Assembly (NCBI GenBank): GCA_946413945.1
Contig: CAMKMR010000125.1
Location: 1 to 5,834, forward strand
Source: an uncultured Lachnospiraceae bacterium
GTDB lineage: Bacteria > Bacillota > Clostridia > Lachnospirales > Lachnospiraceae
Reading direction: 5' to 3'
DNA length: 5,834 nt
A program made the position numbers and the translations under genes. Every line of letters starts with the position of its first letter. Positions within the stretch are counted from its first letter, which is position 1. The notes under the pieces were generated by a model. It had not been told where the DNA came from and did no database searches. It worked only from the letters and a program-made list of their open reading frames with translations. Positions 1 to 5,753 of the stretch are shown here, in pieces.

Positions 1-2
1 TC

Positions 3-38
3 TTTGCTTTACAGATAGTTTATGATAAAATGACCTAA
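3..38 (+). CDS. possible 3' end of an upstream gene (partial)
   Basis: One plus-strand frame is open from the window edge to a TAA at 36-38 and reads FALQIVYDKMT. The other two plus-strand frames close at TAG (16-18) and TGA (23-25). If real, this is the C-terminus of a gene lying mostly outside the window, in the same direction as the next gene and possibly co-transcribed with it. Eleven codons are too few to name a family, and the open stretch could be chance. Confidence 0.28.
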   Translation, partial: FALQIVYDKMT

Positions 39-77
39 GTGTCAAAAGATAAAAAAAATGAAAGCGAGGATAATAAA

Positions 78-608
78 ATGGATGAAGATTCAATGGACAT
101 GCTCTTTGGATGGTATGATACATTCGAACTGATCGACACAATCTTTAGACCACAAGGCATATTTAAAGAACTCGGTCAAAAAGATGAAACACCTCTTAGA
201 AAGGTACTTCAGAACGACCTTATCACCATGGTAGCTTATCTTATAGACTCTGGCGAAGCCTTAAATGAGGACGACCTTGATATATTCATCAAATCACTTG
301 ATGACGAATATACAGATGATTCCTTAAAAGCAGCCATTGAAAAAAAAGAATGGCTCGATCAGGACAACAAGCTTCTCGTTCCTGAAATCGTAAGACTTAT
401 CGTTGGTCTTGATAATACAATGCACGAAAGAGAGAATGCCACTGTAGAACCTCAGGGCGCTAAAGTTTCCGGAATATTTGATATAATAGGCGGCGCTTTA
501 GTAGACAGTAAAAAAGCAAGCGACAACGATGCATTTTCAAAGTTCTCAACAAACAATAAAAAATATCTCATGAAGAATCTTTATATTTTTAAAGATCTCT
601 TACAATAA
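78..608 (+). CDS. hypothetical acidic protein, probably cytoplasmic
   Basis: The product is about 176 residues and I do not recognise its family. It is rich in Asp and Glu, has no signal peptide or membrane segment, and looks mostly helical. Visible blocks are an aromatic N-terminal stretch (LFGWYDTFELIDTIF, starting near residue 9), an acidic middle (LNEDDLDIFIKSLDDEY) and a Gly-containing segment (GIFDIIGGALVD) in the last third. The helix-acidic-helix layout loosely recalls TerB-like or EF-hand-like folds, but no diagnostic motif supports either. The ATG at 78 is chosen because AGCGAGGA (63-70) lies 7 bases upstream. A GTG at 39, directly after a TAA, would add 13 residues (SKDKKNESEDNK region) but has no visible ribosome binding site. 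Translation ends at TAA 606-608, just before a terminator shared with rplL on the other strand. Confidence 0.72.
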   Translation: MDEDSMDMLFGWYDTFELIDTIFRPQGIFKELGQKDETPLRKVLQNDLITMVAYLIDSGEALNEDDLDIFIKSLDDEYTDDSLKAAIEKKEWLDQDNKLLVPEIVRLIVGLDNTMHERENATVEPQGAKVSGIFDIIGGALVDSKKASDNDAFSKFSTNNKKYLMKNLYIFKDLLQ

Positions 609-609
609 T

Positions 610-650
610 AAAAAAAGAGGATTGCATCAGATGATGCATCCTCTTTTTTT
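610..650. terminator. bidirectional intrinsic terminator between convergent genes
   Basis: A hairpin with arms 610-628 and 633-650 and a 4-base AGAT loop. The core pairs are GCATC/GATGC and GAGG/CCTC, with one bulged T at 622-623. The base of the stem is seven A (610-616) against seven T (644-650). Each strand therefore shows a GC-containing stem followed by a T run. The hairpin starts 2 bases after the stop of the plus-strand gene and lies 25 bases beyond the rplL stop on the other strand, so one element can end both transcripts. Confidence 0.9.
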
Positions 651-674
651 AATGACTTAGCCCTAAGGCAGTTA

Positions 675-1037
675 CTATTTAAGAGTAACCTTAGCACCTT
701 CAGCTTCAAGCTTAGCCTTGATGTCTTCAGCTTCTTCCTTAGAAACAGCTTCCTTAAGTACCTTTGGAGCTGACTCAACAGCTTCCTTAGCTTCCTTAAG
801 TCCAAGACCTGTTAATTCACGAACAACCTTGATAACCTTGATCTTGTTAGCGCCAGCTTCTGTAAGCTCAACGTCGAACTCTGTCTTCTCTTCAACTGAT
901 GCTGCAGGGCCTGCTGCTGCAACTACAACACCTGCTGCTGCAGAAACACCATACTTCTCTTCGATTGCTTTTACAAGTTCATTTAAATCAAGTACTGATA
1001 ACTTATCAATTTCAGCTACTAATTCTTCAATTGTCAT
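675..1037 (-). CDS. rplL: 50S ribosomal protein L7/L12
   Basis: This 120-residue protein forms the flexible stalk of the large ribosomal subunit. Dimers bind the C-terminal helix of L10 and recruit the translation factor GTPases. It has the normal bacterial length and layout: a helical dimerisation domain (about 1-32), an Ala/Gly/Val hinge (about 33-50) and a globular C-terminal domain (51-120). The C-terminal domain carries the conserved factor-binding helices, including KVVRELTGLGLKEAKEAVE (70-88) and SAPKVLKE (89-96). The ATG at 1037 has a strong site, GGAGG at 1046-1050, 8 bases upstream. It lies 45 bases downstream of rplJ with no hairpin between them, so the two are read as one operon. 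A strong terminator follows, and rpoB, the usual next gene, is absent. The stop is TAG. Confidence 0.98.
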   Translation of the reverse strand: MTIEELVAEIDKLSVLDLNELVKAIEEKYGVSAAAGVVVAAAGPAASVEEKTEFDVELTEAGANKIKVIKVVRELTGLGLKEAKEAVESAPKVLKEAVSKEEAEDIKAKLEAEGAKVTLK

Positions 1038-1082
1038 TTTAATTTCCTCCGTTTAATAAATAATATTTTTTAATTAATCAAA

Positions 1083-1583
1083 TTATGCCTCAGCGGCGTT
1101 GTCGCCCTTTTCAGCAACCTGCTTGAGTACTCGAGCAAGATTTGCAATAGGTGACTGTAAAGAACCAACGAGTCTTGAAAGAAGTTCTTCTCTTGAAGGG
1201 ATCTGAGCAATAACCTGGATACCCTGAGCATCGTAGTATGTACCTTCAACGATACCGCTCTTTAATTCAAGCTTGTCTGCCTTCTTAGCGAATTCAGCCA
1301 TGATTCTTGCTGGAGCAGTTGCATCGTCCTTAGAAATAACTACAGCTGTAGGTCCTTCAAGGTCCTTACTTAACTCTTCAAATGGTGTTCCTTCGATTGC
1401 AAGCTTAACCATTGTGTTCTTGCATACCTTGTAAACAAGTCCGGCTTCTCTTGCAGTTCTACGAAGCTGTGTATCCTGCTCAACTGTAAGTCCACGGTAA
1501 TCAACGAGAACTACTGAAGCAGCACCATCCATGCTAGCCTTGATTTCCTCAACTATAGGCTTCTTCTGTTCAATCTTTGCCAT
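1083..1583 (-). CDS. rplJ: 50S ribosomal protein L10
   Basis: L10 anchors L7/L12 dimers to 23S rRNA at the stalk base and, as the L10-L12 complex, represses its own operon by binding the leader RNA. The 166 residues match the usual bacterial length. Family motifs in order are VVLVDYRGLTV (24-34), KVCKNTMVKLA (52-62), EGPTAVV (76-82) and PSREELLSRLVGSLQSPI (129-146). The C-terminal helix that carries the L12 dimers follows and ends in an Ala/Glu tail. The start is the ATG at 1583 with a near-perfect site, TAAGGAGGTG (1591-1600), 7 bases upstream. The gene heads a two-gene operon with rplL and is preceded by a leader with an attenuator. It is unusual that rplK-rplA are not directly upstream; the neighbour is a lysozyme gene. 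Confidence 0.98.
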   Translation of the reverse strand: MAKIEQKKPIVEEIKASMDGAASVVLVDYRGLTVEQDTQLRRTAREAGLVYKVCKNTMVKLAIEGTPFEELSKDLEGPTAVVISKDDATAPARIMAEFAKKADKLELKSGIVEGTYYDAQGIQVIAQIPSREELLSRLVGSLQSPIANLARVLKQVAEKGDNAAEA

Positions 1584-1628
1584 TGTAGCGCACCTCCTTA
1601 TATATTAATGACTGCGCATAGGCTTTAC

Positions 1629-1670
1629 AAAAATAAAATCCTTGTAAATACTTACCGTATCAACAAGGAT
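1629..1670 (-). terminator. leader attenuator (intrinsic terminator) of rplJL
   Basis: On the minus strand ATCCTTGT (1670-1663) pairs with ACAAGGAT (1645-1638). An inner ATAC/GTAT stem (1660-1657 with 1651-1648) sits above a small internal loop, and TTTATTTTT (1637-1629) follows. It lies about 45 bases before the rplJ start codon, within the transcript, so it acts as a regulated stop rather than as the end of an upstream operon. It could also stop read-through from the lysozyme operon. Confidence 0.85.
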
Positions 1671-1757
1671 GTAAAATCTTAGTTAAAGACTTTCCTCGGT
1701 AGGCAACATTTAATGTTTTACGCTTTTTAGCACCTACTGTCTACGGCAGTTCACCGT
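1638..1757 (-). promoter_or_regulatory. L10 (rplJL) leader RNA, autoregulatory
   Basis: The untranslated leader of rplJ carries the hallmark sequence of the Firmicutes L10 leader: CTGCCGTAGACAGTAGGTGC (1749-1730), then GCCTACCGAGG (1704-1694). GTAGGT (1737-1732) pairs with GCCTAC (1704-1699), and a small AACAT/ATGTT hairpin (1717-1705) lies inside. In Bacillus subtilis the L10-L12 complex binds this element and promotes premature termination. Two exclusive folds can be drawn here. In the antiterminator, CGAGGA (1698-1693) pairs with TCCTTG (1669-1664), and AAGTCTT (1692-1686) pairs with AAGATTT (1680-1674). The terminator hairpin at 1638-1670 reuses 1664-1670. The L10 site overlaps the 5' half of the antiterminator, so binding would favour termination. 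The leader motif is seen directly; the switching model is inferred from pairing and the B. subtilis case. Confidence 0.92.
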
Positions 1758-1762
1758 GTGAT

Positions 1763-1792
1763 AGATTACCACATCAGATATAAGTCTGTCAA
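1763..1792 (-). promoter_or_regulatory. sigma-A-type promoter for rplJL
   Basis: A perfect -35 box TTGACA (1792-1787) is followed after 18 bases by TAATCT (1768-1763), which is preceded by TGG and so resembles an extended -10. Transcription would start near 1757-1755, placing the L10-binding structure at the very 5' end of the RNA. The -35 box lies 4 bases beyond the stop codon of the lysozyme gene. The -10 box is a weak match (3 of 6), so the assignment rests on the -35 box, the TGn and the position. Confidence 0.72.
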
Positions 1793-1796
1793 CCAT

Positions 1797-2828
1797 TTAT
1801 TTTTTCTTTTTATTTCTGAGCCAGACATTAAGATCTACATTGTTTTCATCAATACCCGGCACAAGTCCATAAGGTGAATACTGCCAGCCTTCCACATGAT
1901 AAGGAAAATCAGGTGCATAATAAGCAGCCAGCCAGATCTCATAATTTCCTATCTCCTCAATATCAAGGCCATTAAGGAACCATCCAACCGAAGCATAGAC
2001 CATAGGAGTATAACCTGCTTTTTTTACAGTTTCACAAAAACCTTTTACTGCAGCTGTTCTATCTTCCTTGCTGATATCGTTTGCCCTCGCATCTGCACCA
2101 TCAATATATTCAGTGTCAATAACTATAGGTTCCGTTATCTTTAAGCCTTTAAGCCTGCTTAGTACAAATTCCGCTTCTTCTACGCCTTCATCATAATTGA
2201 TTGCCTGCGAAAAAAAGTAAGCCCCTGTGCTGATACCAACTTCTTCAGCCCCCTTCATATATGTTGTAAAATCCTCATCTTCGTTTAAGCTGCCACTTTC
2301 ACCATAGCCTCTAAAACCGACTCTTATCATAGCAACAGTTATGCCGGCTGATTTAACCTGCTTCCAGTCGATTTCACCCTGATAACCGGAAATATCAATA
2401 GCAATTTCAGCTTCAGCCTTATCAGATGTTTCAGGATAGTAATTATAATAAGCCTCTCCATCCTTTACATAGAAATCTCTTTCAAAATTATAATCATCCC
2501 TTGCAACCTTAGCGCTTATCTTATGATATTCACAATCCGGATAATCACCTATCATAATATATGCCATTTTAAGGTATCTATAATAGTTATCCGCAATAAG
2601 CTCATGTAGATCATCTGGAGCATCAAAATTTATCTCTTCTGAAAGGATTCCCTCTTCCAAAACTTTTCCATTATCATGATGTTTCTTTTTTATAACATTT
2701 ATCAGCAGCCCTACCAGGATACCAACAGCAAATATTATCAGACCTCTTATTATAGCAAGCTTGATCCTTCTATTTCTTTTTCTTTTTTTATTTCTCAAAT
2801 ATCTGTCATTATTAAAACTATTATTCAT
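1797..2828 (-). CDS. membrane-anchored GH25 muramidase (lysozyme family)
   Basis: A 343-residue probable wall hydrolase. Glycoside hydrolase family 25 enzymes cleave the MurNAc-GlcNAc bond of peptidoglycan. The N-terminus is very basic (RNKKRKRNRRIK, 12-23) and is followed by one hydrophobic segment (about 24-46). This predicts a type II anchor with the catalytic part outside. Residues 47-140 form a non-catalytic stalk or small domain that I do not recognise. The GH25 domain runs from about 141 to 338: AIDISGYQG with the conserved Asp145, IDWKQVK, MIRVGFRGYG, GAYFFSQA, the catalytic-type PIVIDTEY (Asp238, Glu240), and WQYS...GIDENNVDLN near the end. The expected acidic residues are present. 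No wall-binding repeats or sortase motif is visible, so the anchor alone would hold it in place. Its ATG overlaps the stop of the permease-protease gene (ATGA), which suggests translational coupling; upstream AAAAGG is only a weak binding site. No terminator follows. Roles could be wall remodelling for a secreted product or trimming during growth; the sequence does not decide. Confidence 0.9.
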   Translation of the reverse strand: MNNSFNNDRYLRNKKRKRNRRIKLAIIRGLIIFAVGILVGLLINVIKKKHHDNGKVLEEGILSEEINFDAPDDLHELIADNYYRYLKMAYIMIGDYPDCEYHKISAKVARDDYNFERDFYVKDGEAYYNYYPETSDKAEAEIAIDISGYQGEIDWKQVKSAGITVAMIRVGFRGYGESGSLNEDEDFTTYMKGAEEVGISTGAYFFSQAINYDEGVEEAEFVLSRLKGLKITEPIVIDTEYIDGADARANDISKEDRTAAVKGFCETVKKAGYTPMVYASVGWFLNGLDIEEIGNYEIWLAAYYAPDFPYHVEGWQYSPYGLVPGIDENNVDLNVWLRNKKKK

Positions 2829-4888
2829 CGAGCCTTTTCTCTTTTTTCTTCTCTTTTATTCGTTTCATTTACCTTGCTAAGTATAGCTATTCCTGAATAA
2901 AATAGCAAGTTTCCCAATAATATAAAGGCAAACACCCCAACCGGAGAGATTTCCCCATAAGCAATAGGGAAAATCCGCTCAAGGACCTCTTTATGATACA
3001 TATTCGCAGCTGCTAAGGCATTATTAAAGAAATGCATCAACATGGCCGGATAGATACTCTTTGTATATTGAACTGTAAGAGTAAGCACCGCTCCTAAAAA
3101 TATAGTTGTTGCAAGTCTTACAATGCTCATGTGATATACTCCAAATGACACTGCCACCATTATTATCGCGTAACGTATCTTATAAGAACTCAAAAATCCG
3201 CTGAAAACAAATCCCCTGAACATAAGTTCTTCGCATATGCATGGAATTATCGCAGTTAAAAACAGCGTCTCCCAGAAATTATCACCTATCAGACTTGAAT
3301 AAAGTGCATTTGTGACCTGATTCGCTTCTGTCGGAAATAACCAGGAACTGATCTGAGTCAGGATCATTCCCAATAGGATTGCTCCCGACATGCACATTAT
3401 ACCCGCGAGATACGAAACAAGCCCTGTTCTTCTTAAAGCAAAAGTCTTTCTTAAATCTCTCTTTGTATAAATCGCAAAAATGATCGGCACAAAAAGTATT
3501 ATAGCCTGCACGACCAAGACTCCTCTTTTACCATATTTAAGCTGAGCGATACTTCCTACATATAAAACGTGTACAACGACCACCGCGAGGATAAACCAGG
3601 CATCTCCCGATGTAGGAACTCCTCCTTTTTTTATATTACTCCTTCTTTCAAAAATCTGTATTCCGGATTTACCATCATCGAACAGCAGATTCTCGCTGCT
3701 ATATATCTTTCCTAATAAAAGTAAGGCAAAAATGGTATATATCAGATTACTCACTATCACAAGGCCAAACATATTTGCATCGTAATTAAATACAAAAAGA
3801 TTCTTGATAACAAGTATGACATTTGCTACCGGTACTAATGCTATTCTTCCTGTCAGTTCTATATTAGGTATAAATGCAATATAACCTGTAAGCATTATTA
3901 TCACTGTAAGAGGAGCGATAAAATTATTTGCCTCTTTAAATGATCTTGTCAACGACGTTACACACATTATCACTGAACTAAGGAACAGTGAAAACACCAG
4001 TACTACGACCGCAGATAAAAGAACAGCCGGTATAAAATCTATAACATTTAATGATATGTTAGTATCTAATTTTGATGTTAAACGATATACATATATACAA
4101 ATTCCAGCAATAGAGAAAAAATTAAGTACTGCCGAAATGAGTCCCACTGTTGCTACTGCAATAAATTTTGAAAATATTATCTGCTCATTTTTCACAGGAA
4201 GAGTAAGCAGGGTCTCAAGTGTTCCTCTTTCTTTTTCCCCTGCCGTAACATCAATCGCGGGATAAACTGTTCCCATCAAGAGACTGATTATAAAAAGGAT
4301 TGGAAGAATCATACCAAGAAAACGCCCTGTAGATTGTTCCCTAGTGGCTGAATCTTTCATAGCAGACATTATCGGATTAAGCATAAGATCTGCATTATAA
4401 CCAATTGTCTCAAGATTTTTCTTGGTTTTATCTTTTTTTACATCATTTATAGCTCTTTCGATTATCCTTGATGCAAATTCAGAATCCGTTACCGAAGAAA
4501 TATAATTGACTGTATATAAAAGCCTGCCATCTTCAGTCTTTTCAGTTGTTACATAAACATCAATTGTCTCATCCTTTATGGCTTTTATCGGATCCGGATA
4601 ATCAGCCCTTGCCACTTTGTCAACTATTCCAGTATCCTTATCACCATCTGTCATATATTCACGTAGCTTCTTTTCCAATGCCCCATTGTCATAGGCATCG
4701 ATAATAGCCTTATAATGTTTTTCGCCCATTTTTGCCTGGACACTGCTCATTACCGAAAGTACTCCGATAAAGATCAGTGGATATAACAAAAGTGGAACTG
4801 CAAGCATCATTATCACTGCTTTTCTATCTCTGAAGATATCCAGCAGTTCTTTTTTCAGGAGCGCGAAAATAATATCTTTACTTTTCAT
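2825..4888 (-). CDS. ABC-2/NatB-like permease fused to CPBP intramembrane protease
   Basis: A 687-residue membrane protein with two parts. Residues 1-395 are an ABC-2 (NatB-like) permease: a first membrane segment (about 24-45), a large outer loop (about 46-187), then about five more segments (190-210, 240-268, 285-310, 323-340, 372-393). The cytoplasmic coupling motif GEKERGTLETLLTLP (217-231) is typical. After a linker (396-428), residues 430-672 are a polytopic CPBP (CAAX-protease/Abi) domain. All three of its motifs are intact: EELMFRG (Glu553, Glu554, Arg558), FGVYH (Phe582, His586) and HFFNN (His619, Asn623), so it is likely an active metallo- or glutamate-type intramembrane protease. 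The ATG at 4888 lies inside the ATPase gene (11-base overlap) with AGGGG (4896-4900) 7 bases upstream. The fusion is known in Firmicutes annotation. Its substrate is unknown; exporting and cleaving a peptide or membrane protein is an inference from the two domains. The charged C-terminal tail runs into the lysozyme gene. Confidence 0.93.
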   Translation of the reverse strand: MKSKDIIFALLKKELLDIFRDRKAVIMMLAVPLLLYPLIFIGVLSVMSSVQAKMGEKHYKAIIDAYDNGALEKKLREYMTDGDKDTGIVDKVARADYPDPIKAIKDETIDVYVTTEKTEDGRLLYTVNYISSVTDSEFASRIIERAINDVKKDKTKKNLETIGYNADLMLNPIMSAMKDSATREQSTGRFLGMILPILFIISLLMGTVYPAIDVTAGEKERGTLETLLTLPVKNEQIIFSKFIAVATVGLISAVLNFFSIAGICIYVYRLTSKLDTNISLNVIDFIPAVLLSAVVVLVFSLFLSSVIMCVTSLTRSFKEANNFIAPLTVIIMLTGYIAFIPNIELTGRIALVPVANVILVIKNLFVFNYDANMFGLVIVSNLIYTIFALLLLGKIYSSENLLFDDGKSGIQIFERRSNIKKGGVPTSGDAWFILAVVVVHVLYVGSIAQLKYGKRGVLVVQAIILFVPIIFAIYTKRDLRKTFALRRTGLVSYLAGIMCMSGAILLGMILTQISSWLFPTEANQVTNALYSSLIGDNFWETLFLTAIIPCICEELMFRGFVFSGFLSSYKIRYAIIMVAVSFGVYHMSIVRLATTIFLGAVLTLTVQYTKSIYPAMLMHFFNNALAAANMYHKEVLERIFPIAYGEISPVGVFAFILLGNLLFYSGIAILSKVNETNKREEKREKAR

Positions 4889-5642
4889 CCCTTATCCCCT
4901 CGCTCTCTATAATACTGTAAAATGCCTCTCGCATATTATTGGCCCCTGTTTCTTTCTTTAATTGAGCCGGAGTCATATCACATACCACATGCCCGTTATT
5001 TAACATCATTATCCTGTCACAAAGGTATTCTGCTTCTTCCATGTAATGAGTCGAATAAATGATAGTCTTTTTCTTTTTCTTCTCACCCCTCATAAATTCA
5101 ACAATAGCAGAACTTGAAATGATATCCAAACCAAGAGTAGGTTCATCAAAAATGTATATTTCAGGGCTATGTATAAGACATCTTGCGATAGAAGCCCTCT
5201 GTGTCTGCCCTGTAGAAAGTTTTTCAATTCTGTTATCTATAAATTCTGACATATTAAGTACAGAAGTTATAGTTTTTATACGTTCTTCTATTACAAATTC
5301 CGAAAGACCATACAGTCTTCCAAACACCTCCAGCATCTCTCTTGTAGAAAGCCTGTCATAAAGCTTTGTATTTCCCGAAAGATAGCCTATATTCTTTTTT
5401 ATATCCTGTGCCTTTACAAGCTTATTTCCATTTATCTCTATACTGACTTCTCCAGATGTAGGAGTTAGAAGCGATGCTAACATACGTAACAATGTGGTCT
5501 TTCCTGCCCCATTAGGTCCAAGTATACCCACTATTTCCCCTTCACCAGCCTTAAAACTGATATTGTCGACCGCCGCGAATTCAGATTTCTTTTTTCCTTC
5601 GCTTTTAATAAAAGTCTTAACCAGATCTTTTGACTCAATCAC
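4878..5642 (-). CDS. ABC transporter ATP-binding protein, NatA-like
   Basis: The 254-residue cytoplasmic ATPase that should power the permease encoded by the next gene. Motifs in order are Walker A GPNGAGKTT (42-50), GNTKLYDRLS (90-99) in the Q-loop region, signature LSTGQ (142-146), Walker B IYIFDEP (162-168) with catalytic Glu167, D-loop GLD (171-173) and switch His199 in STHY. The usual Q-loop glutamine is not evident; a G-[ND]-T-x-LY-x-RL pattern at that place is common in NatA-like and related exporter ATPases. The start is a GTG at 5642, because an in-frame TAA lies 4-6 bases upstream; the N-terminus MIESKDLVKTF fits the family. AGGAGG (5655-5660) is 12 bases away, longer than usual. 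A run of six Lys (188-193) precedes the H-loop strand. The family includes Na+ efflux (NatAB) and antimicrobial peptide exporters; the substrate cannot be told here. Confidence 0.94.
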   Translation of the reverse strand: MIESKDLVKTFIKSEGKKKSEFAAVDNISFKAGEGEIVGILGPNGAGKTTLLRMLASLLTPTSGEVSIEINGNKLVKAQDIKKNIGYLSGNTKLYDRLSTREMLEVFGRLYGLSEFVIEERIKTITSVLNMSEFIDNRIEKLSTGQTQRASIARCLIHSPEIYIFDEPTLGLDIISSSAIVEFMRGEKKKKKTIIYSTHYMEEAEYLCDRIMMLNNGHVVCDMTPAQLKKETGANNMREAFYSIIESEGIRDEK

Positions 5643-5654
5643 AGTTTATTTATG

Positions 5655-5660
5655 CCTCCT
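5655..5660 (-). promoter_or_regulatory. ribosome binding site of the ABC ATPase gene, long spacing
   Basis: AGGAGG on the minus strand ends 12 bases before the GTG at 5642, more than the usual 5-10. No other ATG, GTG or TTG in frame lies closer, and an in-frame TAA at 5646-5648 excludes longer forms. The weak start codon and long spacing may lower translation of the operon's first gene. An ATT one codon later (13 to 15 bases from the site) would not improve the spacing. Confidence 0.6.
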
Positions 5661-5718
5661 CAAGATAAATAATTGAGAGTAATTTATTCCCCATAACCAC
5701 ATAGAATCCCTAGATTAC

Positions 5719-5750
5719 ATGATTATAATATCTGCAGATGATTATAATAT
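5719..5750. repeat. 13-bp tandem direct repeat with palindromic cores, operator-like
   Basis: ATGATTATAATAT occurs at 5719-5731 and again, identically, at 5738-5750, separated by CTGCAG (19-bp period). Each copy contains the 8-bp palindrome ATTATAAT, and the centre ATCTGCAGAT is itself palindromic, so 5722-5748 is also close to one large inverted repeat. The two copies cover the candidate -10 and the -35/spacer of the ABC operon promoter, as expected for a regulator binding site, though no regulator gene is in the window. Confidence 0.55.
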
Positions 5751-5753
5751 GAA
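5725..5753 (-). promoter_or_regulatory. candidate promoter of the ABC-protease-lysozyme operon
   Basis: Minus-strand TTCATA (5753-5748, 4 of 6 matches to the -35 consensus) is followed after 17 bases by TATTAT (5730-5725, 5 of 6 matches to the -10). Two perfect TATAAT boxes (5746-5741 and 5727-5722) lie in the same stretch but without a well-placed -35. A start near 5718 would give a leader of about 75 bases. The region is very AT-rich, so a chance match is possible. Confidence 0.45.

Noticed and set aside
718..1056. Long plus-strand open frame antisense to rplL, and a minus-strand one at 581-805
   Set aside because: Both follow from the Ala/Glu/Lys-rich codons of rplL. The translations are low-complexity Ser/Ala/Thr or Leu/Lys/Arg, with no proper start context, while rplL itself is certain.
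1638..1757. T-box or other metabolite riboswitch before rplJ
   Set aside because: No T-box sequence or known riboswitch core is present, and the L10 leader motif explains the conserved part fully.
4056..4265. Plus-strand open frames inside the permease and ATPase genes (also 5059-5361 and 5494-5676)
   Set aside because: They are antisense to confidently identified genes, have no ribosome binding site, and read as low-complexity Ser/Ile/Phe strings.
5055..5080. Run of six Lys codons (A-rich on the minus strand) as a programmed frameshift site
   Set aside because: The frame continues correctly into the H-loop and to the normal end of the protein, and AAG codons break up the A run.
5355..5385. 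Missing Q-loop glutamine in the ABC ATPase as a sign of a dead enzyme
   Set aside because: Walker A, signature, Walker B Glu and switch His are all intact. A G-[ND]-T-x-LY-x-RL sequence at this place is usual in NatA-like relatives, so it is a family feature rather than a defect.
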